Part shown: one piece after another, positions 1-12,876 of the stretch
How positions within the stretch are numbered: the first letter of the stretch is position 1
Layout: each line of letters opens with the position of its first letter
Source: an uncultured Psychrobacter sp.
Lineage (GTDB): Bacteria > Pseudomonadota > Gammaproteobacteria > Pseudomonadales > Moraxellaceae
Length of the DNA: 64,000 nt
Assembly: GCA_947489525.1 (NCBI GenBank)
Contig: CANLDW010000001.1
Location: forward strand, 248,001-312,000
Direction of reading: 5' to 3'
The notes under the pieces: generated by a model
What the model was told of the DNA's origin: nothing
Database searches by the model: none
Seen by the model: only the letters and a program-made list of their open reading frames with translations
Program-made: the position numbers and the translations under genes

Positions 1-53
1 CTAAATGCGCCACCTTACACGGCTGATCTCAATATGGTTTTAGTCGCTATTAG

Positions 54-1832
54 TTAAGCAGCAATTTTAGCAGTGGTTTGTGCAAACGCTGATAATGCTC
101 CTTTTAACATCGCAGAGACAGTACTACTACAAGTACCGATGCCTGAGTATATCTCGCCATCGACATTGAGCTGGATATAAGCGGCAGCATTGGCATCGGT
201 TTTATTATCGCTACTAGCATCATCACTTAGGCCAGTCACGTTTTGACTGTGCAGTGGGTTGATTGCATGCTCTGCATAATTAATGATATGCAGTGATTTA
301 CCTGTATGCTGCGCAAGCCCATCGATAAAAGAGGATAAAGGTCCGTTGCCCTTGCCCTCGATCGTAACGGTATCACTATCCATCGCAACCTGACCTGTAA
401 AGTTAGCCGCCCCACCTTTATTACTGACGCTGTAATCTAAAAGCTCGAAGCGGCTTTGTTGTAGATAGGCGTCTTCAAAAGCTTGCAAAATCTCGTCGTT
501 TTGTAGCTCGCGCGCGACTTTTTCAGCTTGATTTTGTACCACGCGGCTAAAATCAATTTGCATCCAGCGCGGCAGGTTAAAGCCATAATTGCGCTGCAAA
601 ATGTAAGCCACGCCGCCTTTACCCGACTGACTGTTAATGCGCACGACGTCTTGATAGCTGCGCCCAATATGTGCAGGATCAATCGGTAAATACGCCACGT
701 CCCAGACATTTTCGGTTTGATCTTTGTGTTTTTCGTTGTAATCAAGCGACTTTTTAATCGCGTCTTGGTGTGAGCCGCTAAAGGCGGTAAACACCAACTC
801 GCCAACGTATGGATGGCGCGGATGCACAGGCAAATTGTTGGATTCGCTAACGACTTGTACGATCTCACTCATGTTACTAAAATCGAGATTAGGGTCGATA
901 CCTTGACTGAACAGGTTCATCGCCATGACAACAATATCCATGTTGCCTGTGCGCTCGCCATTACCAAGCAAAGTCCCTTCGATACGATCCGCGCCTGCTA
1001 GTACGCCAAGCTCAGCGGCAGCTATGGCGCAGCCGCGATCGTTATGGGTATGCAAACTGACGGTGATGTGTTTGCGCGCTTTTAGATGACGACAGAAGTA
1101 CTCCACCTGATCGGCAAAGATATTCGGCATCGACGCCTCAACAGTGGCGGGCAAGTTAATAATAACTTCACGTCCTTGCTCAGGCTGCCACACTGCACAT
1201 ACCGCGTCGCAGACCTCTACTGCATACTCCGTCTCCGTTTGACTAAAGCTCTCAGGCGAGTATTGAAAGACCCATTCTGTCTCAGGGTATTTAGCGGCAT
1301 ACTCATTTAATAACTTGGCTCCAGCAACAGCAATCTCTTTGATCTCAGCCTTGTCCTTGCCGTATACCTTTTCACGCTGCACGCGGCTTGTCGAATTATA
1401 GACGTGAACGATAGCGCGTCTAGCGCCTTTTAGCGACTCAAAGGTACGAGCGATAAGATGCTCACGCGCTTGCACTAAGACTTGTAGTGTCACATCATCG
1501 GGCACGTGGTTCTCTTCGATAAGCTTACGGGTGAAATCAAATTCAACTTGCGCCGCCGATGGAAAACCGATCTCAATCTCTTTAAAACCCACATCAACCA
1601 AGGTTTTAAAAAAGCGCATTTTTTGCTCGATGGTCATAGGATCAATCAGCGCCTGATTGCCATCACGTAGATCGACGCTCGCCCATATCGGTGCTTTTTC
1701 AATCGTTTTGCTCGGCCACGTGCGATCAGATAGCATGGGCGCAAACGCAAATGGGCGATACTTTTTGTAATCAAAAGCGGCATTTTTTGGCGTTACTTTT
1801 GTGGCATTCGTTGTACTGGTATGCTGAGACAT
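54..1832 (-). CDS. leuA: 2-isopropylmalate synthase (long form)
   Basis: Catalyses the first committed step of leucine synthesis, condensing acetyl-CoA with 2-oxoisovalerate in the cytoplasm. The 592-residue protein has the HMGL-like TIM-barrel domain (about residues 47-325) with the D-LRDGNQ motif at 54-60 and the metal-binding HTHNDRG at 261-267. The C-terminal part (about 455-590) fits the LeuA regulatory domain that binds leucine. The length fits the long class of LeuA typified by actinobacterial enzymes rather than the roughly 520-residue E. coli type. An AAGGA ribosome site lies just before the ATG. It is divergent from an Lrp-type regulator gene, a plausible but unproven controller. 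Confidence 0.96.
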   Translation of the reverse strand: MSQHTSTTNATKVTPKNAAFDYKKYRPFAFAPMLSDRTWPSKTIEKAPIWASVDLRDGNQALIDPMTIEQKMRFFKTLVDVGFKEIEIGFPSAAQVEFDFTRKLIEENHVPDDVTLQVLVQAREHLIARTFESLKGARRAIVHVYNSTSRVQREKVYGKDKAEIKEIAVAGAKLLNEYAAKYPETEWVFQYSPESFSQTETEYAVEVCDAVCAVWQPEQGREVIINLPATVEASMPNIFADQVEYFCRHLKARKHITVSLHTHNDRGCAIAAAELGVLAGADRIEGTLLGNGERTGNMDIVVMAMNLFSQGIDPNLDFSNMSEIVQVVSESNNLPVHPRHPYVGELVFTAFSGSHQDAIKKSLDYNEKHKDQTENVWDVAYLPIDPAHIGRSYQDVVRINSQSGKGGVAYILQRNYGFNLPRWMQIDFSRVVQNQAEKVARELQNDEILQAFEDAYLQQSRFELLDYSVSNKGGAANFTGQVAMDSDTVTIEGKGNGPLSSFIDGLAQHTGKSLHIINYAEHAINPLHSQNVTGLSDDASSDNKTDANAAAYIQLNVDGEIYSGIGTCSSTVSAMLKGALSAFAQTTAKIAA

Positions 1833-2005
1833 AGAGTATCCTTGGACAATACGTGGATAGGGTAATGATATAATTTGATGCCATTATAATAACAAAGTTT
1901 TAAAAGTGAAAATCGGCTTTATTATAGACATTTGACAGATATACTAGTGAAAAAAGCCATGATTACTGCTAATATTAATATTATTCACTAATATTCATAA
2001 ATTTT

Positions 2006-2488
2006 ATGTCAAACTTTGAAACTAGCGCTGCTATTGATGAGACGGATCAACATCTATTACGCCTTTTACAAACTGATGCGCGCATGAGTATTACTGAACT
2101 TGCTGAGCGGGTTAATCTCTCAGCGACGCCTTGCGCGCGGCGCGTCAAGCGCTTAGAAGACAATGGTATTATTACTGGTTACCACGCGCAAACGGACGCG
2201 CAAAAGCTAGGCTATCCACTCGCCGTGTTTATCGCTGTCAGTATGGATCGTCATACCGCAGAACGCTTCGAGCAGTTTGAGCAAAAGGTGCAAAGCTTTG
2301 ATGAAGTGGTTAGTTGCAGCATCGTCACTGGACGTACTGAGGACTATCTGATAAAGGTACGCGTGCGCGACATGGCGCACTACGAAGAGTTTTTATTACA
2401 TAGACTCAATCGTATCGAAGGCGTAGCGCAAGTGCATACCAGCTTTGAGCTACGAGAAGTCTTTAGTCGTAGTATAGTGTCAACATAA
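2006..2488 (+). CDS. Lrp/AsnC family transcriptional regulator
   Basis: A 160-residue DNA-binding protein of the leucine-responsive family. Residues about 10-70 form the winged helix-turn-helix (ITELAERVNLS with the recognition segment following), and about 75-150 form the ligand-binding RAM domain that makes dimers and octamers and senses amino acids. It is divergent from leuA with a 173-base spacer, so control of leuA is a reasonable inference. No good ribosome-binding site precedes the ATG; the 20 bases before it are nearly all A and T. The effector cannot be read from the sequence. Confidence 0.92.
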   Translation: MSNFETSAAIDETDQHLLRLLQTDARMSITELAERVNLSATPCARRVKRLEDNGIITGYHAQTDAQKLGYPLAVFIAVSMDRHTAERFEQFEQKVQSFDEVVSCSIVTGRTEDYLIKVRVRDMAHYEEFLLHRLNRIEGVAQVHTSFELREVFSRSIVST

Positions 2489-2492
2489 AATT

Positions 2493-2533
2493 GAGACGCT
2501 TACATTACCTTGGTACAGTACGACAAGCGTCTC
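2493..2533 (+). terminator. Terminator after the Lrp-type gene
   Basis: Inverted repeat GAGACGCTT / AAGCGTCTC (2493-2501 and 2525-2533) with a 23-base loop, followed by a T-rich stretch. It lies between two convergent genes and may stop transcription from the plus strand. Confidence 0.65.
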
Positions 2534-2623
2534 TATTCGTTTTTAAAGCTTATAGATTTTAGCTCACTTATAAAATCTACTAGGCACTTAAGACACCTAA
2601 ACCCATTATGAGATCAGCGGCGT

Positions 2624-3979
2624 CTATGTCTGGCTTTGGGTCTGGCTTTGGGTCTGGTTATGAGCCTCGGTTTGACCCAGTAGGCTGACGCGCGCATCGT
2701 TAAACATATCCATATCCGGCGCTAGTGTACGCATAAAGCGATCGAAGTATAAGAGCTGTTTGGTCAGTAGTGCAAAGTCGCGCGGGAAGCGAATGCCATG
2801 GCGCTTACCAACGTCAACGATCTCTAGCATCATCTGATTCAGCTCATCGGCATGCGCTTTGGTATTAAAAGGCACGCCGCTAGTAAAGGCCTTATCCTCA
2901 GCCATAATCGTCGTCATCATACGCTCTAAATCATCTGCCAAGCGCTCAACGTTGACCTGCTCGCTAGCGTGCGTCATCTCCATATCGATCATGTAGCGCG
3001 CCATCGCTCTGTAGTCGCTGTTTTGTAGCGCTTGCATCATGCCCATACAGGCCCGCCAGCTCTCAGCTTTGAGCTTACCGACGATACCAAAATCTAAAAA
3101 GCCAATGCGTCCATCGGTCAAGAGCATAAGATTGCCCGCGTGCAAGTCAGCGTGGAAGCTGTTGCACAGCATCAGGCTTGCAAACCACGTATTGAGCGTA
3201 TCTGTCATCACCTGCGCTGGATCAGCACAGTACTGGCGCATTGCTGTCTCATCGATCATAGACACGCCGTGCAGACGGCTCATGGTTAAGACGCGTTTAG
3301 TCGTTAGCTCATCGACAACTTTTGGCGCAACGACGCGCGTGTTACCTGAGACTGATAAAAACTGCTGAAAATCACGGATGTTTTGTGCCTCGGCAATAAA
3401 ATCAGTCTCAGCAAGCATACGCATACGAATTTCATCAATAATAGGCGCTATACTGGCAAACTTCATGGAGGGCATAAATAGCTCCATGGACTTTGTCACC
3501 ATATGTAGCACGCCAAGATCCGTTTGCATAATGGTCTTAACATCGGGCTTTTGCACCTTTAATACCACCTCATCACCATTGTGCAGGCGCGCTGCATGGA
3601 CCTGAGCGATAGAGGCTGACGCTAAAGGTATGGGATCAATATGCGCAAAGTTGTCAGACAAGCGCGTACCATAATCTTCAAGCTCTGCTTTGAGTACTTG
3701 CTCTATGTAACTGTAAGGCAGCGGCGAAGTCTGATCCAAAAAGCCTTGAAACACCTCAACGTACTCACGCGGGAACAGCGACGGCGTACTAGCAATAAAC
3801 TGACCGATCTTAATATACGTCGTACCTAAGCGTTCAAAGGTTTCTTTTAGTAACATAGCGTCAGGGCGCTCGCCTTTAGCAACGCGTAGCGCCGATAGTC
3901 CAGCAATACTGGCCGTCTGCCGGACACGGTTAACAACATTAAAAGTATGTTTGAATAAGTTTGGGCGATGAGTTCTCAT
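2624..3979 (-). CDS. ABC1/AarF/UbiB-family atypical kinase
   Basis: Member of the ABC1 (ADCK/UbiB) protein-kinase-like family, which supports ubiquinone synthesis and lipid homeostasis. Visible family marks are the KxGQ motif (KIGQF), the alanine-rich nucleotide loop (ASASIAQVH), a VVLKVQ lysine strand, and the catalytic HADLHAGN and DFG segments. At 451 residues it is shorter than E. coli UbiB (546) and lacks the C-terminal membrane helices, so it may be a UbiB paralogue. I chose the ATG at 3979 over a TTG three codons upstream; neither has a clear ribosome site. The C-terminus ends in a TQSQ repeat coded by a 12-base tandem repeat. It lies 40 bases after the moeB-like gene, probably in one operon. 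Confidence 0.88.
   Translation of the reverse strand: MRTHRPNLFKHTFNVVNRVRQTASIAGLSALRVAKGERPDAMLLKETFERLGTTYIKIGQFIASTPSLFPREYVEVFQGFLDQTSPLPYSYIEQVLKAELEDYGTRLSDNFAHIDPIPLASASIAQVHAARLHNGDEVVLKVQKPDVKTIMQTDLGVLHMVTKSMELFMPSMKFASIAPIIDEIRMRMLAETDFIAEAQNIRDFQQFLSVSGNTRVVAPKVVDELTTKRVLTMSRLHGVSMIDETAMRQYCADPAQVMTDTLNTWFASLMLCNSFHADLHAGNLMLLTDGRIGFLDFGIVGKLKAESWRACMGMMQALQNSDYRAMARYMIDMEMTHASEQVNVERLADDLERMMTTIMAEDKAFTSGVPFNTKAHADELNQMMLEIVDVGKRHGIRFPRDFALLTKQLLYFDRFMRTLAPDMDMFNDARVSLLGQTEAHNQTQSQTQSQT
2629..2657. repeat. 12-base tandem repeat in the ABC1 kinase C-terminus
   Basis: The unit TCTGGCTTTGGG occurs twice in perfect tandem (2629-2640, 2641-2652) with a third partial copy. It codes on the minus strand for the Gln-Thr-Gln-Ser tail of the kinase. 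Since 12 is divisible by 3, copy changes would lengthen or shorten the tail without breaking the frame. Confidence 0.85.
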
Positions 3980-4019
3980 AAAAAACAACTGTATTAATCA
4001 TTAAGGGTAAACATAAAAT

Positions 4020-4811
4020 TTAATGCAGCGCACATACGGGACAGTTTGGGTCTTGCCGATAGCCCATTAGGCGCTGCTGCATCCGGCTACCATCCCACAA
4101 CAGCAGTTTATTTGTCAGTGGGTTTTTGGTGAGTCCTAAGTACTGCAGCGCTGCATTGGCTTGCAAATTACCCATAATAGCGGTGGTACTGGCGAGTACG
4201 CCAGAGGTAGCACAGGTGCGCTCATCAGTATCCGCGTTCTGAGTGACACTGCCAAACACACAGTAGTAGCAGCCGCTATGGCGCTGCGGCTCAAATAGTG
4301 CCAACTGTCCTTGCATAGCAATCGCTGAGGCGGACAATAGCGGAATCTGATAGCGAACGCTGAGACGATTAATCATATCGCGAGTGGCAAAGTTATCAGT
4401 ACAATCAAGCAGTAAATCAGGCTTTTTCGAGGCGATATCCAACAGCGCATAAGCATTGTCTTCATTTAATCGTACTTGCGTCCCTGTTATCTTAACGAGC
4501 GGATTGATACGCTCCAGCATCGCCGCTGCTGTTATCGCCTTTGACTGACCAATATCCTTTGGCAAAAACAGCGTTTGCCGCTGTAGGTTGCTCATCTCAA
4601 TCACATCGTCGTCAATCAGCTGCACCGAACCTATGCCAGCCCGCACAAGGGTCTCGGACGCTGGACAGCCCAGACCACCAGCACCTATCATAACGATACG
4701 TGAGGACTTAAGACGTAGCTGCGCCTCAATATCCCAGCCCTCAAGAAGCACTTGACGCGCGTAACGTAGCAGCTCATCATCGCTTAAGGTTGTATTGTCT
4801 TGGTTACTCAT
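4020..4811 (-). CDS. moeB: HesA/MoeB/ThiF-family adenylyltransferase
   Basis: E1-like enzyme that adenylates the C-terminal glycine of a small sulfur-carrier protein (MoaD in molybdopterin synthesis, or ThiS). The 263-residue protein shows the nucleotide-binding GAGGLG at 43-48, a SNLQRQ segment near 74-79, the CTDNF motif near 137, and two zinc-binding CxxC pairs (Cys181/184 and Cys257/260). Cys200 lies where the family's reactive cysteine is found. Its start overlaps the prmC stop by 4 bases (ATGA type), so translation is probably coupled. No moaD or thiS is nearby, so MoeB versus ThiF remains open; the length and zinc motifs favour MoeB. Confidence 0.87.
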   Translation of the reverse strand: MSNQDNTTLSDDELLRYARQVLLEGWDIEAQLRLKSSRIVMIGAGGLGCPASETLVRAGIGSVQLIDDDVIEMSNLQRQTLFLPKDIGQSKAITAAAMLERINPLVKITGTQVRLNEDNAYALLDIASKKPDLLLDCTDNFATRDMINRLSVRYQIPLLSASAIAMQGQLALFEPQRHSGCYYCVFGSVTQNADTDERTCATSGVLASTTAIMGNLQANAALQYLGLTKNPLTNKLLLWDGSRMQQRLMGYRQDPNCPVCALH

Positions 4812-5692
4812 AACTGTCTCTGCCCAAGCGTCACGCGCTCGTTGCCGCCGTAGTCTTTAATAGTATGCACCGCCTCAAAGCCGCTATTTATAAACAGTGC
4901 TCGTACTGCCGCGCCTTGGTCATAGCCATGTTCTATCGCTAGCAGTCCAGCGCGATGCAGATGCTTTGGCGCTTCTTTGATGATATGTTCTATATCTGCC
5001 ATGCCCTGTTTAGGCGCACTTAGCGCACTGATAGGTTCGGCTTGTAGATGAATGAGATGCGCATCTTGTTCGTCGATATAGGGCGGATTGGAGACGATAA
5101 CATCAAATTTGTCCTCGCCCAATGCCGCGTACCAGCTGCTGGCAATAAACGTCACATTAGTATGGTTCATCTGTGCATTGTACTGCGCAACCTTTAGCGC
5201 TTCATTTGAAATATCAACGGCGATAACCTCCCAATCAGCTAGCCGCTGATTAAGCTCGTAAGCTAAGCTTATCGCGATACAACCAGAGCCTGTTCCTAAA
5301 TCTAGCAAACGTTTTGATAATTTATTATCAGTTTGTGTGTCTATCCACGCCAGCACCTGCTCAATTAAAACCTCCGTATCAGGTCGTGGTATTAAGGTAT
5401 GTGCATTTACCTTAAATTCAAGTGACCAAAACGCTTGCTGACCGGTTAAATACGCCAAGGGTATGCCCTGTTTCATCTTCTCTACCCCAGCGCTAAAGCG
5501 CTCGTACTCCTCAAGGCTCAGCTCGTAATGATCATCAGTCATTAAAAACAAAGCCGGCTTATCAAGCACGTATAGTAGCCAATCCGTTATCCAAAACGTA
5601 GGTAACGCCTTACTGCTACCATCATCCTCTTTACTAGCGAGCGTATGCTTTAACTGTTTGATTTGCCGTACGCTTAGGGTGGTTTTACTCAT
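4808..5692 (-). CDS. prmC: Release factor glutamine N5-methyltransferase
   Basis: Methylates the glutamine of the GGQ motif in peptide chain release factors RF1 and RF2, which they need for efficient termination. In 294 residues it has an N-terminal helical substrate-binding domain, the SAM-binding DLGTGSGC at 131-138 and the catalytic NPPY at 202-205. In many gammaproteobacteria prmC follows prfA; here no prfA is adjacent, and prmC leads the cluster with the MoeB-like and ABC1 genes. Confidence 0.94.
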   Translation of the reverse strand: MSKTTLSVRQIKQLKHTLASKEDDGSSKALPTFWITDWLLYVLDKPALFLMTDDHYELSLEEYERFSAGVEKMKQGIPLAYLTGQQAFWSLEFKVNAHTLIPRPDTEVLIEQVLAWIDTQTDNKLSKRLLDLGTGSGCIAISLAYELNQRLADWEVIAVDISNEALKVAQYNAQMNHTNVTFIASSWYAALGEDKFDVIVSNPPYIDEQDAHLIHLQAEPISALSAPKQGMADIEHIIKEAPKHLHRAGLLAIEHGYDQGAAVRALFINSGFEAVHTIKDYGGNERVTLGQRQL

Positions 5693-5776
5693 ATTTTACT
5701 CTTAGAGCTCAATCTTTTATCGCTATTTATATCTATTTATGTAGTCCGTTGCACCTATAATTAATCCATTGCATTG

Positions 5777-7441
5777 TCAATCTGTTGCACGGGGCGGCTC
5801 TTTTGTATCGGTCAGGTTTGGATTGACTTTAGCTAAGGTAGATGCGCCCTTACCACTGTCGTCATTATCATCACTATTGTCATCGTCATAAATGTCATCA
5901 TTGTCCCCGATGACGATGTGTTTATCGACTAAATATATGAGCAGCAAAATAGGAATACCAATAGCAAAAGTAAAAATAAAGAAAAAGGAGTAACTGGTGC
6001 TATCAACAATAGTACCAGAGTAACCACCCAATACTTTTGGCGCGAGTGTCATCAAGGACGAAAAAATAGCATATTGGACTGCGGTGAAGCGAATAGACGT
6101 CAGCGCTGATAAAAACGCAATAAATACGGCACTAGCAAGACCCGCTGCCAGATTATCAAAGATCACCGCGACGTACATGTAGGGCAAGCTGCCTGGATGG
6201 TAGGTCAATAAGACAAACAATAAGTTTGTTGCACAGGCCAGTATTGCACCGACCATCATTGCCTGCATCATGCGGAGCTTTTGCGCCAGTAGTCCCCCCA
6301 AAAATCCACCTGCAATCACCATAATAACGCCAACGAGCTTGACGGCATTGGCAATCTCAACCTTGGTAAAGCCCATATCTTGATAAAACACATTGGAGAT
6401 CACGCCTGCGACAATATCTGAGACGCGGTATAGACCAATAAGCGCTAGAAGTAATAGAGCTTTCATGCCATAACGACGAAAAAAGTCTGCAATGGGTTCA
6501 ATCCAAGTGGTTTGTGCCATCTCCTGCTTGACCACGCCAATTTTTACTAAAGCGTAACCAATGACGAGCGCTATTATTAAGCTTGCTACCATACGTAGCA
6601 GCTCCATCGAAAACCCCGTTAGTACGGCTTCTGTTTCAGGCAATAGCGAACCGAGCGTGGCAAACGTCCATACAAAACCGGCGACAGATAGCGCGAATAC
6701 GAGTACCAAGCGCGCGTAGTCTGAGGTTTTGCGCTCAGCGCGTATCTGGGTGCTAACTGGTTCATGAATAATCAGTGTGGTCAACACCCCAATGCTCATG
6801 ACCCCTGCCATGACCCAATAGGTGTTGCGCCATGCCTCGTAGCTGTAAAAGCTCTCGGTAGAACCAAAATAGTCCGCTAAATACAGCGCTCCTGCGCCTG
6901 CAACGATCATTCCCAAACGATAGCCTGCGGTATACATCGCTGATAGCACAGACTGCAAGCTTGGCGGCGCAAGCTCAATACGATACGCATCAATAACAAT
7001 ATCTTGAGTGGCTGAAGAAAAGCCTAACAGGACAGCACCAATGGCCATAAATCTAAGCGTACTCTCATCGATTGGATTAACGCTTGCCATAAGACATATG
7101 GACAAAATAATCATCAATTGCGAGACCAGTATCCATGCGCGTCTACGACCCAGTAGTCTGGTAAGTACTGGTAGCGGTACTGCATCAATTAGGGGCGCCC
7201 AAATAAACTTAAACGAGTACCCTAAAGCCGCCCAGCTAAACATCGTAACCACGCTACGATCAATACCGGCCTCACGCAGCCAAAGCGATAAGCTTGAAAA
7301 GATAAGTAGTATTGGAATACCAGCGACAAAGCCTAAGAACAGCATGATGATAGCGCGCCGATCAAGATAAGCTTTTATCGCCTCGCCCCATGATTTTTTG
7401 GTATGGGTTGGATTAGGCGGTACAGATTGAGCAGTGGACAT
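5777..7441 (-). CDS. ampG: AmpG-like major facilitator permease
   Basis: A 554-residue inner-membrane transporter of the AmpG branch of the major facilitator superfamily. AmpG imports anhydromuropeptides released from the cell wall for recycling. The protein has about 12-14 hydrophobic segments and family-like stretches such as GFSSATQDIVIDAYR in the first half and a central loop rich in charged residues. The C-terminus is a very acidic tail (about 15 Asp within 25 residues), probably cytoplasmic. A GTGAG ribosome site precedes the ATG. It is divergent from katG. Substrate is inferred from family only. Confidence 0.82.
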   Translation of the reverse strand: MSTAQSVPPNPTHTKKSWGEAIKAYLDRRAIIMLFLGFVAGIPILLIFSSLSLWLREAGIDRSVVTMFSWAALGYSFKFIWAPLIDAVPLPVLTRLLGRRRAWILVSQLMIILSICLMASVNPIDESTLRFMAIGAVLLGFSSATQDIVIDAYRIELAPPSLQSVLSAMYTAGYRLGMIVAGAGALYLADYFGSTESFYSYEAWRNTYWVMAGVMSIGVLTTLIIHEPVSTQIRAERKTSDYARLVLVFALSVAGFVWTFATLGSLLPETEAVLTGFSMELLRMVASLIIALVIGYALVKIGVVKQEMAQTTWIEPIADFFRRYGMKALLLLALIGLYRVSDIVAGVISNVFYQDMGFTKVEIANAVKLVGVIMVIAGGFLGGLLAQKLRMMQAMMVGAILACATNLLFVLLTYHPGSLPYMYVAVIFDNLAAGLASAVFIAFLSALTSIRFTAVQYAIFSSLMTLAPKVLGGYSGTIVDSTSYSFFFIFTFAIGIPILLLIYLVDKHIVIGDNDDIYDDDNSDDNDDSGKGASTLAKVNPNLTDTKEPPRATD

Positions 7442-10291
<2,850 letters not shown>

Positions 10292-10329
10292 GTTTATTTA
10301 AAATATACTAATATACTAAGTAATTCAGA

Positions 10330-10352
10330 CAGCTGCCTTTATGAGGTGGCTG
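10330..10352 (+). terminator. katG terminator
   Basis: Nine-base stem CAGCTGCCT / AGGTGGCTG, with two G-U pairs, a 5-base loop and a following TTTTATTATTT tract. It begins 39 bases after the katG stop. Confidence 0.75.
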
Positions 10353-10548
10353 TTTTATTATTTACAGCTTTTTACAGCTATTTACAACGGATATTCCATA
10401 TTAATATAAATCGATAACTATCTATTATATACAAGCATAATAGCATTCGATTACACTAAGCGCTTGTTTGGCGCTTGTTCGGCGCTCACTGCACACAGAT
10501 AAGTTTTTTATATAAGATAAGTTTACTATTACCTGCTAGGACTCAATT

Positions 10549-11478
10549 ATGGCAATCGATGTGGTCGTCAATCAGCGGCATCTGCAAATCCAGCTCAAAC
10601 AGCTGGAGACCGTATGGCACACTGTTGTGAATGGCTATAATCTCAGTCAGGCAGCAACCGTGCTGCACACCAGTCAATCCAGTTTATCAAAGCATATCGC
10701 TGCTCTCGAAAACCAGCTTAAGACCGAAGTTTTCGTGCGCCAAGGTAAACGTCTGACTGGCCTAACCCCTATGGGAACAGCGTTATTGCCGCATATCGAA
10801 ACTATCTTTGCTGAGATACGTACGATTGAGAACCTAAGCCTTGACTTTAATAATCCGAATACAGGCACGCTTACTATTGCTACCACGCATACACAGGCGC
10901 GTTATGTGCTACCTAAAGTGGTTAAGAAGTTTAAAGAGCGCTTTCCAAAAGTCAATCTTATCTTACAACAAGCGGATCCTGAGACGATTGCCCAAATGGT
11001 TATTCGTGGTCAAGCAGACATCGGTATCGCAACTGAATCCTTGTTGCATAATAGCTACTTGCGCTGTCATCGTTACTACGACTGGACGCACAAGATTATT
11101 GTACCTAAAGATCATGAGCTTGCAGGCTTGGATAGTGTTGATTTGCCAACGCTTGCCAGTTATCCGATTGTCACCTATCACGGCGGTTTTACGGGACGTG
11201 GTACCATCGATAAAGCTTTTCATGATGCAGGTCTCGAGCCTGATATCGTGTTAGCCGCTCTCGATGCGGATGTCATCAGTACTTACGTCGGTTTGGGCTT
11301 GGGCATCGGCATCATCGCTGAAATGGCCTTTGAGCCCAGTCATTATCACAACCTCGTTGCGATACCTGTGGATCATTTTGGCCGCTTTACCAGCTGGATG
11401 GCGGTGCGTGATGATGCTGAGATTCGTCAGTACGGTCGCGCTTTTATCGAGCTTTGCCAGCAGCAGTTTAGTACGTAG
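10549..11478 (+). CDS. cysB: CysB-like LysR-family regulator
   Basis: LysR-type activator of the CysB/Cbl branch, which controls sulfate assimilation and cysteine synthesis with acetylserine as inducer. In 309 residues, the winged helix-turn-helix spans about 15-75 (ATVLHTSQSSLSKHIAALE), and the effector domain starts near 100 with the CysB-typical TTHTQARYVLP. TYHGGFTGRGTIDKAF also fits CysB. Length matches the family (about 320). No sulfur gene lies in the window, so its targets are elsewhere. A very strong terminator follows the gene. Confidence 0.85.
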   Translation: MAIDVVVNQRHLQIQLKQLETVWHTVVNGYNLSQAATVLHTSQSSLSKHIAALENQLKTEVFVRQGKRLTGLTPMGTALLPHIETIFAEIRTIENLSLDFNNPNTGTLTIATTHTQARYVLPKVVKKFKERFPKVNLILQQADPETIAQMVIRGQADIGIATESLLHNSYLRCHRYYDWTHKIIVPKDHELAGLDSVDLPTLASYPIVTYHGGFTGRGTIDKAFHDAGLEPDIVLAALDADVISTYVGLGLGIGIIAEMAFEPSHYHNLVAIPVDHFGRFTSWMAVRDDAEIRQYGRAFIELCQQQFST

Positions 11479-11826
11479 TATCTACTGATGTAGTGTTTTA
11501 CGCCTTATCGATCATAAAACTTTTTTATAAACACAAGGTCTCGCTATTTATAATAGCGAGACCCTTTTTTAACTGCTTTCATATCTAAATATTTACTGCA
11601 ATTTCAAGAACAGTACCCTTATTGATACCCTTTTAGATAAGGCTTTAACTATTAAGATTTGTTATTCGTAGCGTTCTTGACCTTTATATTCCTTCGCAGT
11701 CCCCCATAATATTAATTATTAAGCACATCGCATTTTTTGTAATCTTTTTTTAATACATTATATTGGCGCTGTCACTAAAACTATAATTATACTAGCTCCG
11801 ATATGACAACCAATAATAGGTGAACT
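11479..11826. other. Intergenic region cysB to monooxygenase
   Basis: 348 bases without a gene: the cysB terminator at 11537-11563, then an AT-rich stretch that presumably holds the promoter of the downstream monooxygenase gene. Confidence 0.7.
11537..11563 (+). terminator. cysB terminator
   Basis: Perfect 12-base stem GGTCTCGCTATT / AATAGCGAGACC with a 3-base loop, then CTTTTTT. One of the strongest terminators in the window. Confidence 0.92.
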
Positions 11827-12846
11827 ATGAGTCATGCAATTCCTTTGTCCTTTTTAGATTTAGCCCCTGTTCCTATGGGCAAATCCATCGCTGATGGTAT
11901 CTCTCAAACCGTCGCTATTGCCCAAAAGGCAGAAGCGATCGGTCTCAACCGTTACTGGATGGCCGAGCATCACAATATGCCCGGCATTGCTAGTGCAGCA
12001 ACCTCTGTACTATTATCACATATTGGTAGTCAAACTGAGCGCATTCGTATTGGAGCAGGCGGGATTATGCTTCCCAATCATGCGCCATTGGTGGTTGCAG
12101 AGCAGTTTGGTACGTTAAATGCCCTGTATGGCGACCGCGTTGATTTGGGTCTGGGCCGTGCGCCCGGTACGGATAGTGCGACTTTTCAAGCGCTGCGTCG
12201 TCAGATGAGTGATGCTGAGCGCTTCCCGCAAGATGTACAAGAGCTGCTGTACTTATTAGGCAAGGGTACGGATAATAGTCCTGTGCAAGCATTCCCCGGT
12301 GCTAGCTCCAACGTGCCAATTTGGATATTAGGTTCGTCACTATTTGGGGCGACATTAGCAGCACACTTAGGTCTGCCTTACGTTTTTGCTTCGCACTTTG
12401 CGCCGCAGATGATGCAGCAAGCGATCAGTACTTATCGTGAGCAGTTTAAGCCCTCATCTTATTTAGATAAGCCCTACGTCATGCTGGCGGCAAATCTGTT
12501 GTTAGCAGATGATGATGAAAGTGCTAATTATCACTTTAGCTCAGCGCAGCAAAGCTTTGTACGCCTGCGCCGCGGCGAGCGCGGTCAGATGCCAAAGCCG
12601 ACTCATGACATGGATAGTATTTGGAGCCAAGCAGAAAAAGCTATGGTGGATAATGCATTATCCGTATCTTTTATAGGCACCACCGCTAGCGTAAAACCTA
12701 AGCTTGCTCGCTTTATTAAACAGCACCAGCCTGATGAACTTATCGTAACCGCTAATGTGTACGATCAGACCGCTCGTCTTCGCTCACTTGAATTAATTCC
12801 CCAGTTGGATTTGTTCGCTTTACAATCTGATGCTGCCATTGCATAA
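11827..12846 (+). CDS. Luciferase-like (LLM) flavin-dependent oxidoreductase
   Basis: A 339-residue protein of the bacterial luciferase-like superfamily, MsnO8/YhbW-like group: a TIM-barrel enzyme using reduced flavin. Recognisable stretches are LDLAPVPMG at the start, [17 protein letters not shown] near residues 40-60, [16 protein letters not shown], and [11 protein letters not shown]. The substrate cannot be told from sequence. It has its own AGGTGA ribosome site and is followed 30 bases later by a small membrane protein gene, perhaps co-transcribed. Confidence 0.88.
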   Translation: MSHAIPLSFLDLAPVPMGKSIADGISQTVAIAQKAEAIGLNRYWMAEHHNMPGIASAATSVLLSHIGSQTERIRIGAGGIMLPNHAPLVVAEQFGTLNALYGDRVDLGLGRAPGTDSATFQALRRQMSDAERFPQDVQELLYLLGKGTDNSPVQAFPGASSNVPIWILGSSLFGATLAAHLGLPYVFASHFAPQMMQQAISTYREQFKPSSYLDKPYVMLAANLLLADDDESANYHFSSAQQSFVRLRRGERGQMPKPTHDMDSIWSQAEKAMVDNALSVSFIGTTASVKPKLARFIKQHQPDELIVTANVYDQTARLRSLELIPQLDLFALQSDAAIA

Positions 12847-12876
12847 TAATTGTAAGTATTGAAATGGATATCTAGT

